Assembly (NCBI GenBank): GCA_017561935.1
Contig: JAFZBE010000063.1
Span: 86,326-150,325, forward strand
DNA: 64,000 bases
Source: Bacteroidales bacterium
GTDB taxonomy: Bacteria; Bacteroidota; Bacteroidia; Bacteroidales; UBA3663
Direction of reading: 5' to 3'
The first letter of the stretch is position 1, and each line of letters begins with the position of its first letter. Shown here one piece after another: positions 53,316 through 61,316 of the stretch. Under the pieces are notes generated by a model. That model was not told the DNA's origin and searched no databases. It saw only the letters and a program-made list of their open reading frames with translations. A program made the translations under genes and the position numbers.

Positions 53316-54398
53316 ATGGAAACAAGGAAACCAATCATATTATCCAAGCAGATGATGCGCTATGAGGGCATGACCTCGGCGCAACTGCTGTCGGCCATCC
53401 TGCTTTGCAACAACGAGAGCACCGTTGCACTCTGGTACTTCCTCTCGGTGCGCTTGCACGACAAACTGCAGCTCTGCTATAACCAGTGCAGTGACGATGT
53501 CCACGTCGATGCGTTCAAGACTTTCGACGACTACCTCTCCGACTTCTACATTTACCTCTATGAGGGACATCCCGACTATGTGGCGGGACCTACCCAGTAC
53601 TATTATTTGCAGACCATCACCGACAACACCAAGGTCGATGCTTGGATGCAGCGTTGCTTCAAGCAGTTCATTGGCAGCGAGCGACGCGCATTGGTGAAAC
53701 TCGACGAAGCCCTGCCCGCCTATCTTCAGGAACAGAAATATGAACACCTCAACGAGCCGCAGATCGAACTTACGCGCATCGCTTTCAGCCTGGCATGGTA
53801 CAACCAGTTCGGGTCGATTGAGGATCGTTACATCTTCTTCCGCAGCATGAAGAAGAAGGTGACTAAATCATTCAATCTAAGCGACGAACTCAGCGATGAG
53901 GAGACCGCACAGGCCCTCGGAATGAAGTACACTACCTTCCGTTCGCGCGTCAGTCGATGCTGCAAAGAGGTGCAGCGGCTGATGACCGAGATGAACCGTG
54001 ATGAAATTGCCAAACTCGATGCCAACAACCTTCTGTTGGTCGATAGTATCTGTCGTGTCAATGAGGATACACTGGACGGTATCGTCGATAGTTTGGTGAC
54101 TACATCCGAACGCCAGTTGCCACAGTATAACGATATCCTGGAGGCAAGAATCAGGAAGCAGGAAGAGCAGCAGAGAATTGTTCTTGAAGAAGCATGCTTT
54201 AGAAGAGAACTTGACTTTGATTCCAGCTTCGAACTTGAAGAACCAATCCGTGAAAGCAAACGTTCATTCCACTTGCCGAAGTTCGATATTCCTTTCGCAA
54301 AGAAGATGGCACGTTATGTCGAAGAGGCACAGCAAGCACGCAAGAAGAGCTTCATCGAAAACTTCGTTTCGAGTTTCAAATCCTTTATACAACAATAA
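53316..54398 (+). CDS. Sigma-70 family factor with long C-terminal extension
   Basis: 360-residue ECF-like sigma factor. Region 2 is visible at about 35-125 (ALWYFLSVRLHDKLQL, then DDYLSDFYIYLYEG) and region 4 at about 150-225 with the helix-turn-helix DEETAQALGMKYTTFRSRV. The 135-residue extension after 225 is unusual: charged helices ending in amphipathic ARKKSFIENFVSSFKSFIQQ, which might bind a membrane or protein. No anti-sigma gene is adjacent. An AAGGAG site 10 bases before the ATG is a real Shine-Dalgarno, rare in this genome. Target genes unknown. Confidence 0.85.
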   Translation: METRKPIILSKQMMRYEGMTSAQLLSAILLCNNESTVALWYFLSVRLHDKLQLCYNQCSDDVHVDAFKTFDDYLSDFYIYLYEGHPDYVAGPTQYYYLQTITDNTKVDAWMQRCFKQFIGSERRALVKLDEALPAYLQEQKYEHLNEPQIELTRIAFSLAWYNQFGSIEDRYIFFRSMKKKVTKSFNLSDELSDEETAQALGMKYTTFRSRVSRCCKEVQRLMTEMNRDEIAKLDANNLLLVDSICRVNEDTLDGIVDSLVTTSERQLPQYNDILEARIRKQEEQQRIVLEEACFRRELDFDSSFELEEPIRESKRSFHLPKFDIPFAKKMARYVEEAQQARKKSFIENFVSSFKSFIQQ

Positions 54399-54421
54399 AA
54401 ATTACTTTTTTTTCAAAAATA

Positions 54422-54453
54422 TTTGGAGAATCGTCCAAAATCGATTATCTTTG
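54422..54453 (+). promoter_or_regulatory. Promoter of the DUF2167 gene
   Basis: TTTG (54422-54425), a 20 bp spacer and TATCTTTG (54446-54453). A second TATCTTTG at 54470-54477 lacks a well placed -33 box. The leader before the ATG is about 70 nt. Confidence 0.85.
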
Positions 54454-54533
54454 CGCACCCATTCGGTGTTATCTTTGTATAACGGCGAATGCTATTTTGG
54501 CAACTAATTAATAATTTGTAGAATTTTATTGTT

Positions 54534-55442
54534 ATGCGTAAATCATCAATTATTCTATCTGCTCTTTTAATGGCATCATTATGGTTGATGCTATGTTCTT
54601 TCAAAAGCACATCGGATGAAGAAATGCTTTCCGAGGGCTATACTACAGAAGAACTCGATATTCTTAAGCAAGATGTCGTAAATGGACAGACTGGACAGGT
54701 TTTCCTTCCTGAATGCCACGCGCAGATCGATGTCCCGGAAGGATTAGTATATCTTGATAAGACTCAGGCAAAGAACTTGCTGATTGATTATTGGGATAAT
54801 CATGAAAGTGTTCTTGAAGACCTGTTAGGAGTTCTCGTGCCCAGTGAAAATGAGTATTTTTATCAGATAGACGTGGCTTATGTAATCTCGTATGATAATT
54901 GCGGATACATAAGGGACAATGATGCCAAAAGTGTCGATTATGATGAATTGTTGGAGCGAATGAAAGAGGATTTCAAAGATAATAACAAATCTCTTCCTGA
55001 GGCTAACAGATGTGAGTTGATTGGATGGGCAGTTCCTCCTCATTATGACTCGGTGAACCATGCATTGGTTTGGGCAAGGACGTTGGCATTCCAGCATGGG
55101 GAGACAGTCAATTATGATATTCGAATACTTGGCAAGGATGGATATGTCTCCGTCAATGCGGTAGTCGATCCGGAATTCGTTGATGAAGTTTCAATTACTG
55201 AATCTTCAATGGTCAAGAGTATTCATTTTGACAAAGGATATGCTTATGCCGACTTCGATGAAAAACGAGACAAGATTTCCGACTGGACAATTGGAGGATT
55301 GGTTGCAGGTAGCATTCTTGCAAAAACTGGTTTGTTGGCAAAGATTGGGGTTTTGCTATTGAAGTTCTGGAAAATCATTGCCGTAGGCGTTGTGGCTATC
55401 GCTGCAGGAATTAGTAAAATATTCAGTTCGAAAAAGTCTTGA
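54534..55442 (+). CDS. DUF2167-family membrane protein
   Basis: 302-residue protein with an N-terminal signal-like helix (about 5-24) and a C-terminal hydrophobic segment (about 245-290: WTIGGLVAGSILAKTG, then WKIIAVGVVAIAAGI). The core matches DUF2167: GYIRDNDAKSVDYDELLERM, LIGWAVPPHYDSVNHALVWA and NYDIRILGKDGYVSVNAV. These predicted membrane-anchored proteins have no known role. It follows the sigma factor by 135 bp, with its own promoter. Confidence 0.88.
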   Translation: MRKSSIILSALLMASLWLMLCSFKSTSDEEMLSEGYTTEELDILKQDVVNGQTGQVFLPECHAQIDVPEGLVYLDKTQAKNLLIDYWDNHESVLEDLLGVLVPSENEYFYQIDVAYVISYDNCGYIRDNDAKSVDYDELLERMKEDFKDNNKSLPEANRCELIGWAVPPHYDSVNHALVWARTLAFQHGETVNYDIRILGKDGYVSVNAVVDPEFVDEVSITESSMVKSIHFDKGYAYADFDEKRDKISDWTIGGLVAGSILAKTGLLAKIGVLLLKFWKIIAVGVVAIAAGISKIFSSKKS

Positions 55443-55447
55443 AAAAG

Positions 55448-55485
55448 AATAATGGGAGTCGCCCAAGTCGGGTGCTCCCATTATT
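55448..55485. terminator. Bidirectional terminator between DUF2167 and VWA genes
   Basis: AATAATGGGAG and its complement form a perfect 11 bp stem (55448-55458 with 55475-55485), with a CCC/GGG inner pair in the loop. Confidence 0.85.
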
Positions 55486-55520
55486 GTCATTCTCCCTTCC
55501 GTCCTTGTCAACCAAGTCCT

Positions 55521-56195
55521 TTAAGATTTGTCATCATCCTTGAAGAAGTCGTCCGAGTCGGCCAGCTTCTGGCGCATTGCTTGTGACTCTTTGGGTGACA
55601 TGGCATAGCAGCAATTAAACACTTTATCCATGAAACTTTCGCGCGAACGGCGTTCTCTTGCGAACATGCTGCGTGTGCCCGCTTCGTCCTGCACGAAGTT
55701 CAAGGCGTTCTTGATGTTCATCGTCTTGGCCACTTCGATGGCATCCTGGTTGGCACCGATGTAGGTGAAGAGCCAACCTTTCGACTTCATCTCTTCGACC
55801 ATGCGGCTGATGTCACGGCTGGTGAACTCATGCGAATCGTTCTCGTAACCGTCGGTAATGATGGTCACCAGCACGGAGTCGTTTTCGGCGACGTTCTTCT
55901 TCAGATGATTGACCGAGAGGCCGATGGCGTCGTAGAGTGGTGTGCAGGTGCCCGGGTTGTAATCCTTGGGCCCAAGGTCTTTGACCTCCGAGATGGGTTC
56001 GCAGTCGCGGACGAACTTAATGCTGCCTGTCTGGAAGGGTACGAAGGTGACATACTGCTCCTGCTCGGGATATTTCTCCTGTGCGCGACGGATGGTCTGG
56101 AGGGTTTCGTTGACACCGGTGAGGGCCTGACGCTCGATGCAGCTCATGGAGCCGCTCTCGTCGAGGATGATGAGGTTAAATACACGAGTTTTCAT
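55521..56195 (-). CDS. von Willebrand factor A-domain protein
   Basis: 224-residue VWA protein without signal peptide. The MIDAS metal site is complete: DESGSMS (D12, S14, S16), T85 in GTCTPL and D115 in ITDGYEND. A C-terminal tail of about 60 residues is Met/charged-rich and ends FFKDDDKS. Cytoplasmic VWA proteins often work with MoxR-type ATPases or act in stress-related assemblies; none is next to it. Convergent with DUF2167 and divergent from the structured-leader transcript. Confidence 0.85.
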   Translation of the reverse strand: MKTRVFNLIILDESGSMSCIERQALTGVNETLQTIRRAQEKYPEQEQYVTFVPFQTGSIKFVRDCEPISEVKDLGPKDYNPGTCTPLYDAIGLSVNHLKKNVAENDSVLVTIITDGYENDSHEFTSRDISRMVEEMKSKGWLFTYIGANQDAIEVAKTMNIKNALNFVQDEAGTRSMFARERRSRESFMDKVFNCCYAMSPKESQAMRQKLADSDDFFKDDDKS

Positions 56196-56303
56196 TTTTC
56201 TTAGTTTTTAGAGTGGATATTGAAGTTTGTTTTTTTGCTTTTCATTACGATGTAGCAAAAAATATCGCTATGTTGCAGAAAAATGAAAATATTTTTGTAA
56301 TAA

Positions 56304-56335
56304 TTTGGAACGATGGGGAGAAATGGCTATATTTG
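56304..56335 (+). promoter_or_regulatory. Promoter of the structured-leader transcript
   Basis: TTTG (56304-56307), a 20 bp spacer and TATATTTG (56328-56335). The transcript would start about 56342 and include the leader peptide and nested hairpins. Confidence 0.8.
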
Positions 56336-56395
56336 CATCGGACATTTCGACAAGTCGAAAACAGAAACCGATAATAACAAGAAAAGGAGGCAAAA

Positions 56396-56422
56396 ATGGA
56401 TTTGAGACGTGGGCTTCAATAG
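56396..56422 (+). CDS. Eight-residue leader peptide (MDLRRGLQ)
   Basis: ATG 56396 is preceded after 5 bases by AGGAGG (56385-56390), a perfect Shine-Dalgarno that is rare in this window. The frame ends in TAG at 56420-56422 inside the first hairpin, so a translating ribosome would change folding of the leader. Could also be a chance frame. Confidence 0.5.
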   Translation: MDLRRGLQ

Positions 56423-56606
56423 CCCGTCTCACAATCCGGAAAATTGCAGGTCCAATACCTGCATAAAATTGCCCTACGGGCATAAAATAAAGCTTGTCCA
56501 AATTTGATCACCTCATCGACGAGCAATATTTTATGCGTCAGCAATTTTATGTGACCTATTGGAGGTCACAATTTTCCGGCAGAGTCTCGGCTATTGAAGC
56601 CAGAGA
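56404..56606 (+). promoter_or_regulatory. Nested-hairpin leader element with conserved loops
   Basis: A two-fold imperfect inverted repeat centred near 56507. Left arm, in order: stem with loop TTCAATA (56404-56430), CCGGAAAATTG (56436-56446), CAGG-TCCAATA-CCTG (56447-56461), CATAAAATTGC (56462-56472) and GCATAAAATA (56480-56489). The right arm repeats every linker and loop in reverse complement (56527-56536, 56541-56551, 56557-56563, 56569-56579, 56589-56601), but its small stem is TGACC/GGTCA. The stems differ but stay paired. The outer 13 bp GGCTTCAATAGCC can also pair with its distant partner. Confidence 0.7.
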
Positions 56607-56700
56607 TGATGCCATTTTCACCTTAATATCAATGATAGCATTTGTTGTTATATAGAAGCGGACATTAAGACAAACATTAACATTTATCATATAGTTTATT

Positions 56701-57540
56701 ATGAAAACGAAAAAGATTAAACGATACATTCTTTTCTTTTTTATTGTTGCTTTCCACAATTTAGCAATAGCTCAAGAACAGGATTTGAACGAGATTCTTG
56801 ACATTGCTTATGTTGACTTTTGCCAACATCTTGACCCAAGCAACAAACTATTTTTCCCAAAAAACCTGACCTTTTTCAATTCCAATAGTTTTGCAATTGA
56901 GGAAAACCATCAAACAAAAAACTTGATAAGAAAAAAGCAGTATCATTCATTGCGTTCATTCCCCTGGAAAAAATGGCCTCATAATTTCAAACAGGATACA
57001 TACTTCATCGATACTCCTACTATCATATTAAAACGAGATTCCATTATTGTGATGAATCACAGTGCGGGCGTTGGAGCAGAAGGCGGATTCCGTTATGGAT
57101 ACAGCTATATCTCTTTGTTTGTCTTTAATAAAGAAAAGAATAAATGGATATTTGAGAAAGGATGGAAACCGGAATTGGAGTTTCGCAAGTCAACACTTTT
57201 TGATTCATTGCTGGAGCAATGTAGAAATAAGGCCATAAATTACATTCAAACACAATCAAAAAAGGATGATGTAATGATTTACCAAGTAAGTGATTATTAC
57301 CCTCCGAACTACTTTGCTGAGAACCAGCCGAATATTCTATTAGTTCCATATGGGATAGATTGTTCCGATTTCAAAAAGAAGGCCGATTACTATATAGCTT
57401 ATCCTCAAGTGACATTTAGAGGCAAACGAATGACCATCAGTATGAGGGTGATAGAATCGTCAAAATACAATGCAAACCAAGAATTATCCGACTTCCAAAT
57501 TGTATCGGAGGAATACGATCTTGATTCATATTTGCAATAG
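56701..57540 (+). CDS. Secreted protein of unknown function
   Basis: 279-residue protein with a basic-hydrophobic signal peptide (KRYILFFFIVAFHNLAIAQ). It is AT-rich and Lys/Asn/Tyr/Phe-rich, with no recognised domain. Features are GVGAEGGFRYGYSYISLFVF (about 120-140) and a DxDxY C-terminus. It follows the nested-hairpin leader, which is likely its 5' untranslated region. The low GC suggests acquisition. Its stop lies about 120 bp before the second hairpin-repeat cluster. Confidence 0.65.
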   Translation: MKTKKIKRYILFFFIVAFHNLAIAQEQDLNEILDIAYVDFCQHLDPSNKLFFPKNLTFFNSNSFAIEENHQTKNLIRKKQYHSLRSFPWKKWPHNFKQDTYFIDTPTIILKRDSIIVMNHSAGVGAEGGFRYGYSYISLFVFNKEKNKWIFEKGWKPELEFRKSTLFDSLLEQCRNKAINYIQTQSKKDDVMIYQVSDYYPPNYFAENQPNILLVPYGIDCSDFKKKADYYIAYPQVTFRGKRMTISMRVIESSKYNANQELSDFQIVSEEYDLDSYLQ

Positions 57541-57664
57541 AGTTGCCGATGATTATGAAGATTCTATCTTTATAGACATTATATCTCACACGAATACAGT
57601 AGTTATCGAGATTCTTTTTTCAGCGGAAAACTCATTAGAAGATAGGAATTGTCGTCTTAGAATG

Positions 57665-57950
57665 GATAGAGCACTATGACGCGCGACATAGTGCTTCCGC
57701 GATTTGATAGAGCATTATAACGGCCGACATAATGCTTGCTACGATTTGATAGAGCACTATGACGCGCGACATAGTGCTTCCGCGATTTGATAGAGCACTC
57801 TGACGCGCGACATAGTGCTTCCGCGATTTGATAGAGCATTATAACGCGCGACATAGTGCTTGTTGCGATCTGATAAAGCACTATGATGCGCGACATAGTG
57901 CTTCCGCAATTTGATAGAGCACTATAACGGCCGACATAGTGCTTGCGCCG
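57665..57950 (-). repeat. Seven tandem 41-42 bp hairpin repeats (cluster 2)
   Basis: Unit starts (GATAGAGC) are at 57665, 57706, 57748, 57789, 57830, 57872 and 57913 (spacings 41, 42, 41, 41, 42, 41). Each is about AGCACTATG-ACGCGCGA-CATAGTGCT plus a linker. Unit 2 changes both arms together (AGCATTAT and ATAATGCT). Read on the minus strand the units match cluster 1 at 37.1-37.5 kb. No credible protein. 57541-57660 and 57951-58080 hold nothing else I recognise. Confidence 0.92.
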
Positions 57951-58082
57951 AAAAAAGACGAATTTGAAGAATCTGTATCGGATTTTCACTCATTGAATAA
58001 GGTGTTGTAGCATGCTGCAGCTCCTTTTTTGTGCCTGTTTTGAAAAAAGTGCAGAATTGTTTCGTCATGTCGGAAATTCTTT

Positions 58083-58090
58083 GTATATTT
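58083..58090 (+). promoter_or_regulatory. -7 box of the dynamin-like gene
   Basis: TATATTTG, with TTTC (58060-58063) 19 bp upstream as the nearest -33 match. The leader of about 130 nt to the ATG is unremarkable. Confidence 0.5.
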
Positions 58091-58227
58091 GCGGCGATTT
58101 TAAAAGGCGAAATTATTAGAAGCCCTGCTTGACTAAACTTTTGGTCATGCTTATGGTCAAAATGCAGGATATACAAAGAGTTGAAGAATAACCGATAATA
58201 CAAGGAAACCAGAAAAAGATACCATCA

Positions 58228-60141
58228 ATGGCTAATACCCCTAATACAAGTCTGGAGCTGCTCGAAAAGACGGCAGCGAGGGTGAGCGACCGCCTCAAGA
58301 CGATTGCACACGACACCGATCTCACATGGAACACCGAGCTCGACACGCAGATGCACTTGCTCCTGAACCGTGCTGAGGAAGTGCACAGCAAGGCGTTTGT
58401 GGTGATTGTCGTGGGTCCCGTGAAGTCTGGCAAATCGACCTTCGTCAATTCGCTGGCCCATGCATACGTCAGCCCCACCCACTTCCTCGAATGTACGGTG
58501 CGCCCCTCTGTTATCTCGCAGTGCAAAGCGGGGGAGGAGTGTCGTATCACGACCTTCCGACAGACCGAGCTTGACCCCGAGGCCTCGAAGGCCGACCACG
58601 TGGAGGCCATCATCGACTACATCAAGGGATTGAGCTATGCCGACTTGTCGGGCCTTGAGGTGCAGCATTATCCGCTGAACGAAGAGAATCTCACCGAGCA
58701 TGTGGAGCAGCCTATCGACAACAAGGTGGTGCGCGTCACGACCGACAATGTGCTAACGTCCATCACAGCACCCGGTGGCGATTTCCTGGGCCGTGATATC
58801 TTCCTCGTCGATATGCCGGGCTTCGATGGCCTGAATGCCAACCTTGAGGACAAGGCTTATCCCATCATCGCGCACCGTGCCGATTTGGTAATCTTCATCC
58901 AGAGTTCCAATTCGGCCATTTCGAAGATCTCAACCGACTTCTTCGACATCCTCCGTGCAGGCAATGGTTCGGCGCCCGTTTGCCTGATCCACAATTACTT
59001 CGAGTCAGCCTACTGGCGCACCGAGGAGGAACAAAAGCGCGCCATTCGTGGACAGATGGAGAAGGCGAAGGAGATAATCCGTTCACGCGGTTTCAACTTG
59101 CCCGACGCCAACTGCTTCTCGATTAACCTGGGCAAGGTGGCCGACAATAGCGAGGGAGCAACAGGCTCCATCGTTCTGCCTGAGTATCGTGCCGAGCTGG
59201 AGGCTGCCACCCAGTCTTTCCGCGAGATTGAGAAGGAACTCTACCAGCATATTATCAGCAGCCAGCATACGACACGATTGAACAACTGTCTGGGTCGTAT
59301 CAAGTACGAGAAGGAACTGCTCTGCAAGATGATTGACGAGCAGCTGGCGAAGTTTGATAAGGCACGTGAGCAGTACGACAAGGCAGAGCAGGAACTCGAC
59401 GCCATTCGCGAAGACCATCAGCTTGTCTATTCACGCGCAGCTTTCCCCTTGCATTTCTCGGCAGATGACCTGGCAAGCAGCCTCGACGGTATTGCCAACG
59501 TGACTATGAGCCAGCAGTTGAACATGGGTGCAAAATACAATGGCGCTACTGCTCGCGGCATCGTCACTTCGATGCTCAACATGTTTGCCCAGACCATCAG
59601 GACGTATGTCGATAGCCACATTTCGATGACAGACTATCTAGAGAAGATCAACGCCATGACCGAGAGCCGCTTCCTCGAGATACGCAATGCCCTGAACCGT
59701 GTAGCGGGTATCACCATCCAACCTTTAAGCGGATTCAAGGACGACGAACTGAAGGTGGTCGAGAGCAACGCTGTCATGAAGGCGTATGACGTGGAGCAGA
59801 AGATTGGTGATACCTTCCTCATCGACCGATATAGCTATGAGCGTATGCGCAGCATGATGAACGAGGCCAAGATGACGGTGATCGGCGTCACACAGCCATC
59901 GGAGCCCGGCATCTATCGTGGCGGATGCCTTCAGACCACTATTCTGCCCAGTGTGCAGCAGGATGTGGCCAACTGCTTGCAGGACATCATCCGCAAGCGC
60001 AGTGAAGCTTATTCGAAGTTGCTGGAAGAGAAACGTGGCGAGGTGCTTGCTGCCATCATCCCCGACTTCGACCAGGTGGATGCCCGCATCACTGCCTTGA
60101 AGACCCTCAAGACAAAGTTGGAGGGCATTCAGTTTACGTAG
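58228..60141 (+). CDS. Dynamin-like GTPase
   Basis: 637-residue large GTPase of the dynamin superfamily. P-loop GPVKSGKST (63-71), a switch-I Thr/Ser region (CTVRPSVIS) and G3 DMPGFDG (about 200) are clear; the usual G4 N/TKxD is not obvious (VCLIHNYFES). Long helical segments (about 345-410 and 500-620) would form the stalk. Bacterial dynamin-like proteins remodel or protect membranes. It precedes a DUF697-like membrane protein by 32 bp. No transmembrane segment in itself. Confidence 0.9.
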   Translation: MANTPNTSLELLEKTAARVSDRLKTIAHDTDLTWNTELDTQMHLLLNRAEEVHSKAFVVIVVGPVKSGKSTFVNSLAHAYVSPTHFLECTVRPSVISQCKAGEECRITTFRQTELDPEASKADHVEAIIDYIKGLSYADLSGLEVQHYPLNEENLTEHVEQPIDNKVVRVTTDNVLTSITAPGGDFLGRDIFLVDMPGFDGLNANLEDKAYPIIAHRADLVIFIQSSNSAISKISTDFFDILRAGNGSAPVCLIHNYFESAYWRTEEEQKRAIRGQMEKAKEIIRSRGFNLPDANCFSINLGKVADNSEGATGSIVLPEYRAELEAATQSFREIEKELYQHIISSQHTTRLNNCLGRIKYEKELLCKMIDEQLAKFDKAREQYDKAEQELDAIREDHQLVYSRAAFPLHFSADDLASSLDGIANVTMSQQLNMGAKYNGATARGIVTSMLNMFAQTIRTYVDSHISMTDYLEKINAMTESRFLEIRNALNRVAGITIQPLSGFKDDELKVVESNAVMKAYDVEQKIGDTFLIDRYSYERMRSMMNEAKMTVIGVTQPSEPGIYRGGCLQTTILPSVQQDVANCLQDIIRKRSEAYSKLLEEKRGEVLAAIIPDFDQVDARITALKTLKTKLEGIQFT

Positions 60142-60173
60142 ATGCGTTACTTGAATCCTTAAATACCCTAAAT

Positions 60174-61313
60174 ATGAAACGAAACATCATCATCACACTG
60201 GTTATTATCCTGGGCATCATCGTGCTGATGTTCATCGGTGACGTGATTACGATAGGCGAGAAGCTGGCAAGGGTGACGCACCTTTGGTGGGTGGAATATG
60301 CCTTCTATGGCGTGATTCTTTTGGCGTTCCTTTGGCTGGTGATTCGTCCTATTGTCAAACTGCATCGCACGCCCGAATTGCCGAGTTTGAACCATGAGGG
60401 GGTGAACAACGTCGTCGAGCTGAAGAAGTTTGGCGCACGTCTGGCCGAGAACTGCAACTATATCGCAGACGAGAAACTGCGCGTAGATCATCAGTTGCAA
60501 CTGCGCAACGATGTGCAGCAGTGGCACGACGAACAGAACCTAAGCCTGGTGGTTGACCGCGAGGTACAACTGCGTCTGCATGGTGATGCGGCACTGGGAG
60601 TGCGTGGCATCGATCCGCTCGTGCGGCAGTGGGCACAGACGGTGTTCATGGTGACGGCAGTCTCGCCAAGCAGCAAGATTGATACACTGTCGTGCCTTGT
60701 GCTCGATTATACAATGGTGAAGGAGCTGATTCTTGCCACTGGCTATCGTCCCACCTATCCGCAACTGATGCGTCTGTATTGGCGCATCCTCATCACTGCG
60801 GTGCTTTCGTGGTGTGTGTCGGAAGCTTTGCATGGTGTGGGCGACATCCACCCGTTCTCACTGTTTTCTGGCGGTGTGGATGGTGCCGATGTGAATGTGG
60901 GTGAGGTGGCTGACGGCACCGATGTGGCTGTCGATGGTTCGGACGTGGTGGTGGATGCCGGCGACATTGATCCAGAGGCTGAGTCGGGCTTTTCGCTGGG
61001 AGCCATTCTTCGCAACTTCAAGATCCCGGGCATCATAGCTGGCCCTGCAATCGATGGTGCCGTGAATGCGTTGATGACGCTGCGCATCGGCTATGTGGCA
61101 CGCACCTATCTCATGGAGGGTGCTGTGGCTATGCACGACAGCACGGCCCGACGCAATGTGAAGCGTCAGGCCGTAGTGGATTCGATGAAGAATCTTCCTG
61201 AGGTAGTCATCAACGGAAGCAAGGGTGTCGGAACAGGACTGACCAAGTTCTTCGTTACCTTCTTCGGCTCTCCGGTTTGGGAGAAATATAAGGCTAAGGG
61301 AGCGGAAGAGTAA
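60174..61313 (+). CDS. DUF697/YcjF-like membrane protein
   Basis: 379-residue protein with two N-terminal helices (about 4-25 and 38-60) and a C-terminal region resembling DUF697 (GIIAGPAIDGAVNALMTLRIGYVARTYL, about 285-315). A low-complexity acidic insert (repeats of G-x-D-V, about 228-262) interrupts it. E. coli YcjF accompanies the GTPase-like YcjX, and the same kind of pairing with a dynamin-like GTPase is seen here. Probably a membrane partner for the upstream GTPase; the function is inferred. Confidence 0.75.
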   Translation: MKRNIIITLVIILGIIVLMFIGDVITIGEKLARVTHLWWVEYAFYGVILLAFLWLVIRPIVKLHRTPELPSLNHEGVNNVVELKKFGARLAENCNYIADEKLRVDHQLQLRNDVQQWHDEQNLSLVVDREVQLRLHGDAALGVRGIDPLVRQWAQTVFMVTAVSPSSKIDTLSCLVLDYTMVKELILATGYRPTYPQLMRLYWRILITAVLSWCVSEALHGVGDIHPFSLFSGGVDGADVNVGEVADGTDVAVDGSDVVVDAGDIDPEAESGFSLGAILRNFKIPGIIAGPAIDGAVNALMTLRIGYVARTYLMEGAVAMHDSTARRNVKRQAVVDSMKNLPEVVINGSKGVGTGLTKFFVTFFGSPVWEKYKAKGAEE

Positions 61314-61316
61314 CCT

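Noticed and set aside
56404..56606. Integron attC site or retron RNA
   Set aside because: No GTTRRRY core, no integrase, and no reverse transcriptase gene nearby.
57657..57989. 110-codon minus frame over cluster 2
   Set aside because: Repeat translation in shifting frames; no family and no start signals.
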